Positions 34,116 through 43,122 of a DNA stretch of 64,000 bases are shown here, one piece after another. Position 1 is the stretch's first letter. Every line of letters begins with the position of its first letter. The DNA comes from Methanocella_A sp963792125 (GTDB lineage: Archaea; Halobacteriota; Methanocellia; Methanocellales; Methanocellaceae): positions 62,001 to 126,000 of the forward strand of contig CAWBVA010000001.1 in the NCBI GenBank assembly GCA_963792125.1, read 5' to 3'. Below the pieces are notes generated by a model, which saw only the letters and a list, made by a program, of their open reading frames with translations, had not been told where the DNA came from and ran no database searches. The translations under genes and the position numbers were made by a program.

Positions 34116-34223
34116 TTATCCTGAGATCAGTGTAGCCATAGCAAATGCTCCGAGGACCATGATCGTCATAAAGACGATCATAACTGTAGTCCATTTAGAT
34201 CGGCCTGATATGTCATAAGCCAA
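34116..34223 (-). CDS. 35-residue single-pass membrane peptide (TTG start)
   Basis: TTG at 34223, 5-10 nt after GGGGGTAT, opens MAYDISGRSKWTTVMIVFMT followed by IMVLGAFAMATLISG: a basic head and one transmembrane helix. Same length and position relative to a Cys-rich gene as the peptide at 32497-32604, although the sequences differ. Confidence 0.4.
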   Translation of the reverse strand: MAYDISGRSKWTTVMIVFMTIMVLGAFAMATLISG

Positions 34224-34988
34224 TAGATATACCCCCAATTACTTAATATCACTATGCCTATATATAATATGCGGTTGATCTACATTTATTTAAAAACAAA
34301 TGAACAGTATATAGTAATATTAAACAAATTATTTGTTTTTATATTTAGAATATGTAATTAAGGTATTGGCTTGTAGTGTGAGCGGGACACGACTGGCGCT
34401 ATCAGAACCATCACGATGCTGAAGGCCAGATAAATTTTGTAAGTTTTGTACATACAGGGATGTTGTACTAATTTATATATGCAGAAATAGTAGTAGGGTA
34501 TAGAGCGGTAAAACTTAGAGTGCTAAATTCAATAGCTATATACCCCCCAACACAGTTATTGCTGCACTCTAAGTTTAATCCCTTCATTGTCATCAATCAT
34601 GATGACGCTATGTCATGAATTCAGGGCACACTGAACTATACCCCCAGTCATCCATGCCACCGGTCCAAAATTTAATATTATTTTGAGAGGCTACAAGAGG
34701 AGGATGCCTTTTTCATAATCGTTCTCATTAGAACGCCTTGTCTCCTTAGACTCCCTCTCGCGCGCTCGTCTCGGTCTCCCTCGTCTCCGTGCACTCCTTA
34801 GTCTCAGAATGCCCCAGACGGAGCCCCCTACAAGTGCCGACATCCTGACCGGATGATACTCAACTAATTTTTATTCGTCTCTATAGAACCAATCGTTAAC
34901 TATAATAATATATTTATATAGTTATTAATTAGATATTAATTATAATCCTTATATCCGCATCGGGACTGAGAGCAAGGAGGTATTACAA
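34224..34988. other. AT-rich region with inverted repeat and CTCCTTAG-type repeat
   Basis: No gene. A 13-bp perfect inverted repeat AAACTTAGAGTGC (34511-34523 with 34564-34576) has a 40-nt loop containing TATACCCCCCAA. The CTCCTTAG/CTCCCTCGTCTCCGTGC repeat is at 34707-34808, and hairpin-repeat tail e is at 34831-34853. The promoter of the tandem-repeat gene follows. Confidence 0.5.
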
Positions 34989-35297
34989 ATGAGAAAAATT
35001 GCTATAGTCTTCGGACTCACGCTAATATTAATGCTAGCGATATGCGCAACTGCGTTTGCAGCAAATAGTGGTCTGTTTTATCCACCGGGATTAGCTAAAA
35101 AAGCCATACCAGGTATTCCACCAGGATTAGCTAAAAAAGCCATACCAGGTATTCCACCAGGATTAGCTAAAAAAGCCATACCAGGTATTCCACCAGGATT
35201 AGCTAAAAAAGCCATACCAGGTATTCCACCAGGATTAGCTAAAAAAGCCATACCAGGTATTCCACCAGGATTAGCTAAAAAATACATATACATATGA
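34989..35297 (+). CDS. Exported tandem-repeat protein, six near-perfect 12-residue repeats
   Basis: 102 residues. Signal peptide IAIVFGLTLILMLAICATAFA, then PPGLAKKAIPGI repeated five times and a sixth unit ending in KKYIYI. The 36-nt DNA repeats are identical, so the array is young or kept homogeneous. AAGGAGG lies 7 nt before the ATG. Likely a Pro/Gly/Lys-rich exported or surface polypeptide; function unknown. Confidence 0.7.
   Translation: MRKIAIVFGLTLILMLAICATAFAANSGLFYPPGLAKKAIPGIPPGLAKKAIPGIPPGLAKKAIPGIPPGLAKKAIPGIPPGLAKKAIPGIPPGLAKKYIYI
35081..35283 (+). repeat. 36-bp perfect tandem repeat array inside the exported protein gene
   Basis: Five complete copies plus a partial sixth of a 36-nt unit starting CCACC(A/G)GGATTAGCTAAAAA. 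The first unit differs at one position and the others look identical. Replication slippage could change copy number. Confidence 0.9.
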
Positions 35298-35414
35298 TTA
35301 ATCTGTAAATCAAAAATTTTAAATTTCTATTAACATAGAACGTTTAATATCTAGTATTGTGCTTTCGTGCTTCATCTTATATGCAGTAAAAGGGCATCTC
35401 CTGAAAGTGCCGAC

Positions 35415-35452
35415 ATCCTGACGGGGCTACTAGTTTTGATGGGCTCCCGGGG
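35415..35452 (+). repeat. Candidate attR: copy of the tRNA-Gln 3' end
   Basis: ATCCTGACGGGGCTACTAG plus TTTTGA is identical to 19542-19566, then GGGCTCCCGGGG after one mismatch. There is no tRNA body here. The preceding hairpin-repeat tail (GCCGACATCCTGAC) overlaps the first 8 nt, so the repeat tail itself may supply the crossover homology. Confidence 0.6.
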
Positions 35453-35461
35453 AGCCTTTTT
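35442..35461 (+). terminator. Terminator-like hairpin with T run
   Basis: GGCTCC-CGG-GGAGCC is a perfect 6-bp stem followed by TTTTT (35457-35461). Confidence 0.5.
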
Positions 35462-35639
35462 CATAATCGTCCTCCTTAGAACTCAATTTTAAAAGTCCGT
35501 CTCGTTAGACTTCTTCCCGCTCCCTCGTCTCTAACTCCCTCGTCTCCGTGCACTCCTTAGCCTCAACGCAGCATGAGGTAGCAGCCGATTATCATTAATA
35601 GCTCGAAAAACATATTCAACTATCCGGCGAGGTTTCAAT

Positions 35640-36134
35640 ATGGGCAGATGTGAGCTATGCGGGGCGGAGTTCGAGGACGGCAGCGCAGGTTGCGAGAGCG
35701 CAGGCTTCGGCGAACTCCAGATCCGCGAAGCCATGGACCCGGCGTACGCAGCGGTTCACTTGCTGACAGTGGACAGCTATGTGCTCCAGCACTCCGAGAG
35801 GCACAGTCCCCGGTCGAACGCGTTCCATCTGTTGAGGCTCGGCTGGCTCCTGTTCAGTGACGGTGACCCGGACGTAGCTCAAAAGGAAAAGGGCCCCATC
35901 CCCCATCTCATGAAAAATTACCGCAATTTTCCATTTCTGCCGCCACCTCCAGCCGGACACCGGGGCATCACTGTCGCCGAAGTCCTTAAGGCAAAGGACG
36001 CTGCCGGATACCGGGACATGGCTTACCGGTGGGGCCGATCGGTCTGGGATGCCTATAAGGACCATCACCTGTGGGCGGCACAAATTTTGAAGACAGTCGG
36101 GGTAAATGTGCCTGAAATGTCGGCGGGAAAATAG
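35640..36134 (+). CDS. DUF5946-like conserved hypothetical
   Basis: 164 residues. N-terminal zinc-like GRCELCGAEFEDGSAGCESA, then LTVDSYVLQHSERHSPRSNA and FHLLRLGWLL, a pattern I associate with DUF5946 proteins. GAGGT lies 6-7 nt upstream of the ATG at 35640. GC-rich again, just outside the island. Function unknown. Confidence 0.6.
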   Translation: MGRCELCGAEFEDGSAGCESAGFGELQIREAMDPAYAAVHLLTVDSYVLQHSERHSPRSNAFHLLRLGWLLFSDGDPDVAQKEKGPIPHLMKNYRNFPFLPPPPAGHRGITVAEVLKAKDAAGYRDMAYRWGRSVWDAYKDHHLWAAQILKTVGVNVPEMSAGK

Positions 36135-36309
36135 GAACATTATACAGCTATTACACTTTCAACTGGTATGGCTACGTTTGATAAATTTGTATGAGATTTG
36201 TTTACTGAAAAGTCTGTCGCCCGCCGCAAAATGGCCTGGGGAGAAGTGCCATCTGACATAGCATAAATAATATCGGCGGGAACGATCCCTTATGCCAGGA
36301 AACGATTAG

Positions 36310-36462
36310 ATCGGCTGGATCACCCGGGCCAAACAACCGGAGACAGAGCAAAAGTGGCTCAATCAGATACTTGAAGAGCTGCATGCCGGTAATAAATACA
36401 TGAACAGGGCCTATCGCCAGATATCAGAAAGTGAAGTTACTTATCGACGGAAGGGAGCATGA
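36310..36462 (+). pseudogene. Remnant of a YdeI/OmpD-associated-type protein (C-terminal end)
   Basis: Open segment IGWITRAKQPETEQKWLNQI, then LEELHAGNKYMNRAYRQ, matches the C-terminal W-I-x-x-A-K-(R/Q)-P-E-T pattern of that family. A TAG immediately precedes it, and only scraps of the N-terminal part are visible in 36200-36300. Confidence 0.4.
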
Positions 36463-37437
36463 CCACGAACCTGGCCCTTTGTGTGGTCGCCCTTGACCTG
36501 TCCTCGACTGATACCTGCCGATAGCTGTCTACGAGCGATTTGACGAGGTACAGGCCGAGGCCCATCCCTTTCGCTCGTGCTCTTTAGCAGCCTGTTGAAT
36601 ATCTTGTCCTTGAAGTCATCCGGGATGCCAGGGCCGTTGTCCTCACGTCGACCCGGGAATACTGGCTACCGTTATCCTTTATATATATTGAGATCAATAA
36701 CGATGTCCGCATATTCCCTGTGCGCTTGATCGCGTTGCTCACCAGATCGGCGAACACGTCATGCAACAACTCGTTCGCATGACATGGTAATGATCAAGCT
36801 CGTTCAGGTTCAGATTAACCGTCTTTTCGGCACAGCCCCGAACTCACGCTGTATGTCACGAGCACCTTAGCCACGTCTACTGGCTTAGTCTGGAAAAACT
36901 TCATCGTGCAGCTTGTGCAGCTTCGGCATTTTGTGGATAAGCATCGCACTCAGTTGTAGCATCTCCGTGGATTTATACAGTAAATTGGCCTGCCGCTCAT
37001 CTGGTAGCACGCTCTTGGCTAATTCGAGGTAGCCCAGCGCGATCTGGAGTATGTTATTCATATCGTGGCCCATCAAATCGAGATATAAGTTCCGCCTGTG
37101 TTTAGCGGTTATTAACTCATCCTTAGCCAGTTTACGCTTGGTGATGTCCTCGCGTTGCTTTTGGACTTGAAATCTTTAGCGATAGAGCTTATCTGAGCGT
37201 CTCGTCAGTTTTCGGCATTGCTTTAAACTCGTTGGTAGGTGTCAGCGTTAGGTCTCTGCAGTTCTTGATCGCGAGGCTATGCGGTATGTTGTTTCTTGAT
37301 CGTGTTCGTACGTTCATTGATAGTTATTCATCATGAAGATAGACCAGATCCTAGATCCGTCCGTGGTTCACGAGCTCAACTGTATATCCGTGGGGTGTAG
37401 TAGGCTTCCAGCCTGGGAGGTGGCGATGGAGTGGTAA

Positions 37438-37454
37438 TTTTTTTTTTTTTTTTT
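37438..37454. repeat. Poly-T tract (17 T)
   Basis: Uninterrupted T17 within the decayed kinase region. A longer T25 tract follows at 37768-37792. Such runs are rare in prokaryotic DNA and prone to slippage and sequencing error. Confidence 0.9.
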
Positions 37455-37767
37455 GGTAATTTCGTGGCCTACGGAATGCTTTTTTTTAACTCTCTTTTGC
37501 TCAAGTTGATGACCATTGTTTGTTACTGATCCACATACGATTACATTAGTAAATATGTTCCATAGACATGAGAGTTATAATTAAGCTACTTATCTTGATT
37601 ATTTTGACGGAAATAAGTTAATGGTTTAAGATGGTACAAGCTACATTTTTGAATTATTTTAGAGGCGCGGAAAAAGTTATATGCATGCTCATTAAAAAGC
37701 GATTAAATATTTTAGAGTTTATCAGCGGATGAACATGTAGTTTTTTTTGTCCCCTAAGAAAGGGTTA

Positions 37768-37792
37768 TTTTTTTTTTTTTTTTTTTTTTTTT
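37768..37792. repeat. Poly-T tract (25 T)
   Basis: Uninterrupted T25 immediately upstream (plus strand) of a decayed PAS/PAC segment. On the minus strand it reads poly-A at the end of that segment. Confidence 0.9.
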
Positions 37793-38667
37793 CCTCTGCT
37801 CGCTTACGCTCGGTGATGTCACGGACTTGCTCGATGGTACCGGTCACTTTCTTTCGTTTTTGACCAACGGGTAGGCGAATAATTCTTTCCACTCTATGAG
37901 GTCACGCACGACTTCTCTCTGCATGGTTTTTTCTCGTATCACTCGGACACTCGGGCAATTCTCGCAGGGCTCTTCACGCTCATGGAAGAGCTGATAGCAC
38001 TTTTTTCTCGTTAGATCTTTTAATGCTACTTTTCAATGGTCAGATTATTTCGTATGATGCTCAAGTCTTTACTCAGGACGCTAACGCTATCCTGAATACA
38101 ATTAAAGACGTTATTTAAAAATTTTCGTTTTTATGCAGCGCATCCTCGGCTTGCTTGCGATCGGTGATGTCTTCTACGACAGCAACGATACGAGGCTCTT
38201 CCTGGTTGTTAATACGCATCAAGGAAACGTTCACGCGAGCCCAGACTGTCCTGCCGCTCGCGTGCACATAGCGTAGATTGCGTATGAATGACGATGCTTC
38301 CCCACTTACCAGACGCTGGACTTCGGCAATGTCCGCTGCCTGATCATCCGGGTGGACGATCTGCTCACAGCCCATCGTCAACAGTTTATCGCGGCTGTAG
38401 CAAGTAATATCGCAGAACCGGTCGTTGACCGTCATGGAACCACGGTTAACATAAGCGATTATTATGCCTGTGGCCGCATTTTGAAAGACGTTTCGGAACT
38501 GCTCCGCGCTCCCGCAGCGCATCGTCGGCTCGTTCGCGCTCAATATTATGGGAAGATATGACTTCCTGCTTTAACCGGAGCTCGTTTTCCAGAACAGCAA
38601 CACGATTTTTAAGCTCTGCGATAAGATGGTCCTTCTCTCCGGCATTCCACACGACGAATCCCATCAA

Positions 38668-39052
38668 AAATTACAATCGGGGTATTCGGAAGATCACGAA
38701 GACGAAGAGCAGTTTCCCGACCGACGACAGCCTGTTCAAGATACTGTACCTGATAGTTATGGACACATCCGAAAAATGGACGATGCCCATACCGAACTGG
38801 GGTATCATCCTGGGCCAGCTCACCGTCTATTCCGGGAACGGGTAGAGGCATATTTATAGGATATTAAGGATTATGATGAGAAGAAGTTTCAACAAAAAAT
38901 GTTACGCTCCCGGCCTGTGGAGCTAGAAAAAAGATTTTTCTACAATTGCCCGTAGCGTTGCCATATCAGGGCTATGCTTCTTCGCTTTAAAATGCTAGAT
39001 AATATGATAATGAGTTAAATCCAAAAATATTTATCAGTTGATCTCTTCGAAG
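38668..39052. other. Spacer between the decayed kinase and the CDF transporter
   Basis: Small frames here are short and lack starts or motifs. AT-rich at 38990-39035, where the CDF promoter probably lies (AAAAATATTTAT). Confidence 0.35.
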
Positions 39053-40216
39053 ATGGCGGAGCTTAAATGGATGAGTGTCATTAACGGCCACGAGCATGAG
39101 TATGCACATGCTCACGACATCGAGCATACGCATGAAGAACATGATCACGATCACCCGGGGGAAGGAGACGGACACCATGATCATGAGCACCATCAGGGGC
39201 ACGGGCATAGCCACGACCATGACGGGCATGGCATCATTGGCACCATTGCTTCGATCTTCCATTTAGGCGGCCATAAACATGATCACGGCGACCTGGCCGG
39301 GGATCAGGCATTAAAACATAACGAGCTGGGGATTCGCACAATTTATATCGCCGTGGCCTTACTGGGCTTGACGACGGTGCTCCAGATCGTCATTTACCTC
39401 TTCAGCGGCAGTGTTGCCTTGCTGGGCGACACCGTCCACAATTTAGGGGATGCGATCAATTCCATTCCCCTGTTGTTCGCCTTCTGGCTGGCAAACCGGG
39501 TGGCCAATAAGCGATACACCTACGGGTACGGGCGGGCGGAAGACCTGGCCGGTGTGCTCATTGTCCTCTCCATCGGCTTTAGCGCGTTCTACATATTATG
39601 GGAGTCTGTGAACAGGCTTTTTAATCCGGTCCCCCTGAATAACCTGGGATGGGTCGCAGCCGCGGCGATCATAGGCTTTGCAGGCAACGAACTGGCTGCG
39701 ATCATACAGATTCGCACCGGTAAAAAGATCGGCTCGGATGCGATGATCGCGAACGGCCTCCATGCCCGGACCGACGGCCTCACATCTCTCGCCGTGCTGG
39801 TTGCGGCGACTGGCGCGTTCCTCGGCTACCCGATCGTCGATGCAGCCATAGGCATCCTGATGGGCGTCGTCATACTGTTCATCACGAAGGATGCGGCAAA
39901 ATCGATGTGGTACCGGCTGATGGACGCCGTGGACCCGATCATCGTCGGAAGGGCGGAAGGCGTGATCAAAGAGCATCCTGACGTCAAGGGCGTTCAGCGG
40001 CTGCAGATGCGATGGATTGGCCACCGCCTGCAGGCGGAGGCGGTCATATCCATAGAAGCGGACCTGACTGCCGCCCAGTGCAACACGATCTCAGAGCATA
40101 TCAGCCATCATCTCTACCATGAGATACCGAACCTGGCGGAGACGACAATCGCGGTCGTACCATGGAGCCCCGACGGAAGAACGTTCTACTGCGAAACGTC
40201 ACACCACAGGTCGTAA
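39053..40216 (+). CDS. Cation diffusion facilitator (Zn2+/Co2+/Cd2+ efflux) with His-rich N-terminus
   Basis: 387 residues. The N-terminal 85 residues are packed with His/Asp/Glu (for example HEEHDHDHPGEGDGHHDHEH), a metal-binding tail. Six membrane helices follow. The intramembrane zinc site is seen in LLGDTVHNLGDAINSIPL (TM2, D-x-V-H-N-x-x-D) and NGLHARTDGLTSLAVLV (TM5, HxxxD). The C-terminal cytoplasmic domain (GVQRLQMRWIGHRLQAEAVI) is the ferredoxin-like dimerisation fold. It exports divalent cations against protons. ATG at 39053 chosen; TTG at 39038 possible. Confidence 0.9.
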   Translation: MAELKWMSVINGHEHEYAHAHDIEHTHEEHDHDHPGEGDGHHDHEHHQGHGHSHDHDGHGIIGTIASIFHLGGHKHDHGDLAGDQALKHNELGIRTIYIAVALLGLTTVLQIVIYLFSGSVALLGDTVHNLGDAINSIPLLFAFWLANRVANKRYTYGYGRAEDLAGVLIVLSIGFSAFYILWESVNRLFNPVPLNNLGWVAAAAIIGFAGNELAAIIQIRTGKKIGSDAMIANGLHARTDGLTSLAVLVAATGAFLGYPIVDAAIGILMGVVILFITKDAAKSMWYRLMDAVDPIIVGRAEGVIKEHPDVKGVQRLQMRWIGHRLQAEAVISIEADLTAAQCNTISEHISHHLYHEIPNLAETTIAVVPWSPDGRTFYCETSHHRS

Positions 40217-40266
40217 CTATATACCTGGTTAAAAAGCCGTCGCCCCGCAGAAATAAACTAATCAGA

Positions 40267-40850
40267 TTATTTATCGCTCGCTTTCAACAGGCGAATGATC
40301 GTATCCCACGTGCGTGTCGTGACATTTTCGCCCGAATGTTTTTTCTATAATGCTCATCGATTGAGCCGTACCAACCCCGGTACTGTTCATACGAGACACT
40401 GCAAATAGTCCCGTCGGCGATATAATAAAATCCGGAAACCTTCGTCCGGTGACAGGCCGGAGAAATCCTTGCCTTTCAAGTCATCCGTAACAAACGTCAC
40501 GATCAGCCGGGCCCCGGCAGTCACATCAATCACCTTTAAACGGTTTACTCGCCTCGAGCTCCCGGAGCTCCTCCACAGACCGCACAATAACAGTAATCTC
40601 GCGCCCCAACAAATCCTTTAATTTCCGGTTATCTTTTGAGAAAGCGCTGCAGTATTTTCGCTCGGCGCCTCAAAAAGCACGTTGCCGCTCGCCAGCACCG
40701 TTTTAACATTCCGGAACCCGAGCGATTCGAACACTTTCCGTAGCTCATCCATTTTGATAATCGTATGCCCGCCGACGTTGATGCCTCGTAGAAAGGCCGC
40801 ATACTTTACGTCAGAGAATCTTCTTCAGGCGCCTTTTTCATCCATATCCG
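40267..40850 (-). pseudogene. Decayed DUF1697 family gene
   Basis: Pieces in different frames reconstruct the family: KYAAFLRGINVGGHTIIKMD, ELRKVFESLGFRNVKTVLAS, then (stop) LKDLLGREITVIVRSVEELR, VIDVTAGARLIVTFVTDDLK, and the canonical end TTRTWDTIIRLLKASDK. At least four frameshifts or stops interrupt it, so it is a genuine pseudogene rather than one error. Confidence 0.65.
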
Positions 40851-40857
40851 TTTTCAA

Positions 40858-41283
40858 TTATTGCGCAAGCTTTGCCATTTCTCTGGCGAATTTCTTCGCG
40901 CCATCCAGCTCTTCCTGGTTCGGGTGACCGCCGTTGAATATTTTGGTCTTCCCAAGGCAGTGGTAGTCCCCGAGCACGATAGCGCCCTTCTTCTCCAGCG
41001 CCTTGTTCGTCGATTCGACCTCCCGGTCCTTGCTCAGCCCGGCACGCCAGCAGGTGCTGAAGTATGCGACCTTCCGGCCTTTGAAATCGTTCGACTCGAT
41101 GAATTTCTGCATCTCCGGGCCTGGCAAGCCACCATAACGACCACTGCCCAGGAAGACCACCTTTGCACCCGGGTCGAGCGATGCGGCGTTAACATCGACC
41201 GCCTTGATGCCCAGCTCTTCCGCAATGGCGTCGGCCACTTTCCTCGTGTTGCCGGATTTAGAATAATAAATAACCTGATCCAT
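40858..41283 (-). CDS. Flavodoxin-like protein
   Basis: 141 residues from the ATG at 41283. FMN phosphate loop VIYYSKSGNTRKVADAIAEE at the N-terminus, then VVFLGSGRYGGLPGPEM and KVAYFSTCWRAG. A one-domain flavodoxin fold, presumably carrying electrons or acting as an NAD(P)H-linked flavoprotein. A stand-alone gene. The ATG gives the usual flavodoxin start; an upstream in-frame start would add seven residues. Confidence 0.82.
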   Translation of the reverse strand: MDQVIYYSKSGNTRKVADAIAEELGIKAVDVNAASLDPGAKVVFLGSGRYGGLPGPEMQKFIESNDFKGRKVAYFSTCWRAGLSKDREVESTNKALEKKGAIVLGDYHCLGKTKIFNGGHPNQEELDGAKKFAREMAKLAQ

Positions 41284-41469
41284 AAGATACCACTGGTCCC
41301 TCAAATGCCATTAACATTATGCCATGGATGTTATAATACTGACCTGATCATATACTGCGCTTTAGAGAAATCCGGTTTGTGATCGGGCATTGCGCTTACC
41401 ATATTCTTACGTTGATCGCTAATATGCGATGTATCATAAAAATGAAATATCGACCATGGTAATAAAAAA

Positions 41470-43122
41470 TCATGGAGTCACATTATTATCATTCTTGCTG
41501 TTGATTATACACTTTTTTTTCCCGGAAACTGTATAGTACCTCCGGGTTTTCTGGGATCGACCACTGGCAGGCTGAGGCACAATTTCCAGAGCGCTTTTCT
41601 TCTCCACTGGCGGTACCAGACTCCCGGCCTTACCAGGGGCGGGTACACGGGCGGGCGTAGGCTGGGAAGGATTGACACATCGCTTTAACTCGCTCACCAG
41701 AAATTTGGCCTCAGACTCGGATGTCGGTGTGCCGGAGGCCTCGCTTCCCGTGGTTTTCGCAGATGCCCCACTTTTTTGCTCTTCGATGATCTTTTCAAAG
41801 GCAGATATGAACTCTTTAGCGCTGATCTTGCGGTCTTCGCCCCTCATTCCGGGCTTCAGGTGCCCCATGCCGATAGCATCCAGGATGCTGCCTGCCGTGA
41901 CGGAGAAATCGTTCTCGACCTCCTCTATCATGACTCGCATAGCAGTAACGTCAACCGCATCGATAGAGCTGTCTGCCTGACAATCGCTAACTGTAGCCGA
42001 TACTTCCGTTTTCTGGAGCTGCCTTTCGACGACGACTGGCAAAGCCGGTACTGTAGCCGACCCCGGGGCTGTTTCCTGCGGCATTACGGCGGCAGGTGCC
42101 TCATGCTCACAGAGAGCCTTGATCTCTTCCGGTGACATCGCGGCCTCTTTGGCTTTCAAAGCTTCTTTCGTCAACGGGAACTCGGCTTCGATCCACCGCG
42201 CCAGCTCCCACATGTCGTCGGCCATCTGGTCGAGCTTCTCGAAATCTGCCGTTGGATAGCTGATTTCCTCCCGGATATGGAGGAGCCGGGCTATGATTGA
42301 GAGGAGTCTATCATAATCGATCGACAAGCTGGAGCGTGCACCTGCTGGCCGGGAACTGGCGATAATTGTTGCATCCGGATTCGCAGGAATTTCTTGAGGG
42401 GGGGCAATAGCTTGTTCATCCCTTTCACAACCTCCGCTGCCCTCGCCAGGCATGAGGTGGCCTTCGATCGCCTGATACGCTTTGGTAGCTTCGGTTTTTA
42501 AGATCCCCTCCGGGCATGTCTCGCAAAGGTTTCGCAGGGCATCCCGGGCATCGGCTACGTACTCAGGTCGATTGCAGGCAAGCACAGTAATGATCCGCGC
42601 CGCAAAGGTTCTGGCCACGAGGCCGGGGCCGGCGAGCTTTCCGATCAGTGTGCCGACAAACGGGCCCAGATGATCCGGCGCGTCGGTCGCCACAATCATT
42701 AACGTATAATAGGAAGGCGCCCCGATCGTCGACATGTCCAGCTCCAGAAACGACAGCAGCGCCGGGATGAACGGCAACGCCACATCAATGCGTTCGCGCG
42801 ATCGTTCGTATACGGACTGCGCGATCGCTTCAGCCAGTTCGGGGCTTCCGGCGGCCGATCCCTGGTCGATGAGGGCCAGCATCCTGTTGTCCAGTGCGGC
42901 CTCCTTATCGGGGACAAGCGTAAGGTATGGATTAAGGGCGCGTAGTGCAGTGGCGACAGCACTCATGTCCTCCGACATCAGGGCTATTTCAATAATTTCG
43001 TCGACGACCTGCTGTATTTCGTCCTGGCTCTCACTCCCGGCAACGGCTGCGACAGGCTTACCAGTGACCGTGTCATTTGACCCGTCCGTAGCGGTCAGAT
43101 CTGTAAATATTTTGGTCGTCAT
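41470..43122 (-). CDS. Large protein of unknown function with helical N-terminal half
   Basis: 550 residues. Residues about 35-215 are helical and HEAT/ARM-like (for example VATALRALNPYLTLVPDKEA and LVARTFAARIITVLACNRPE). The middle and C-terminal parts are acidic and Pro/Ala/Ser-rich linkers around a segment EDRKISAKEFISAFEKIIEE. No transmembrane or catalytic motif. It may be a scaffold next to signalling genes, but nothing fixes a role. G-rich site about 11 nt upstream of the ATG. Confidence 0.65.
   Translation of the reverse strand: MTTKIFTDLTATDGSNDTVTGKPVAAVAGSESQDEIQQVVDEIIEIALMSEDMSAVATALRALNPYLTLVPDKEAALDNRMLALIDQGSAAGSPELAEAIAQSVYERSRERIDVALPFIPALLSFLELDMSTIGAPSYYTLMIVATDAPDHLGPFVGTLIGKLAGPGLVARTFAARIITVLACNRPEYVADARDALRNLCETCPEGILKTEATKAYQAIEGHLMPGEGSGGCERDEQAIAPPQEIPANPDATIIASSRPAGARSSLSIDYDRLLSIIARLLHIREEISYPTADFEKLDQMADDMWELARWIEAEFPLTKEALKAKEAAMSPEEIKALCEHEAPAAVMPQETAPGSATVPALPVVVERQLQKTEVSATVSDCQADSSIDAVDVTAMRVMIEEVENDFSVTAGSILDAIGMGHLKPGMRGEDRKISAKEFISAFEKIIEEQKSGASAKTTGSEASGTPTSESEAKFLVSELKRCVNPSQPTPARVPAPGKAGSLVPPVEKKSALEIVPQPASGRSQKTRRYYTVSGKKKCIINSKNDNNVTP

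Larger units (their letters stand above)
35298..35639. other. Right border of the island: hairpin-repeat copy f, tRNA 3' copy and CTCCTTAG repeat
   Basis: No gene. 35391-35421 is copy f of the hairpin repeat; 35415-35452 is the tRNA-Gln 3' copy; 35453-35562 is the CTCCTTAG-type repeat resembling 34707-34808. Confidence 0.55.
36430..38667 (-). pseudogene. Decayed multi-PAS sensor histidine kinase
   Basis: Pieces in order on the minus strand. A coiled-coil start (38667 down: LIAELKNRVAVLENELRLKQ) is frameshifted near 38510 into a PAS domain, 38115-38543 (FRNVFQNAATGIIIAYVNRG ... IVAVVEDITDRKQAE). Next come a second PAS/PAC piece near 37795-38030 (EPCENCPSVRVIREKTM ... VRDITERKRA), a PAC tail plus H-box at about 36885-37160 (LDLMGHDMNNILQIALGYLE) and an ATPase N-box at 36584-36780 (LHDVFADLVSNAIKRTGN). 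Stops, frameshifts and two long T tracts separate them. Once a sensor kinase of the HDMNN type; now inactive as written. Confidence 0.65.

Noticed and set aside
35078..35293. Minus-strand frame through the 36-bp repeats
   Set aside because: Antisense by-product of the tandem array; the plus-strand frame has a signal peptide and ribosome-binding site.
37170..37420. Possible further coding remnants upstream of the kinase H-box
   Set aside because: Only scattered words could be read; no domain could be reconstructed with confidence.
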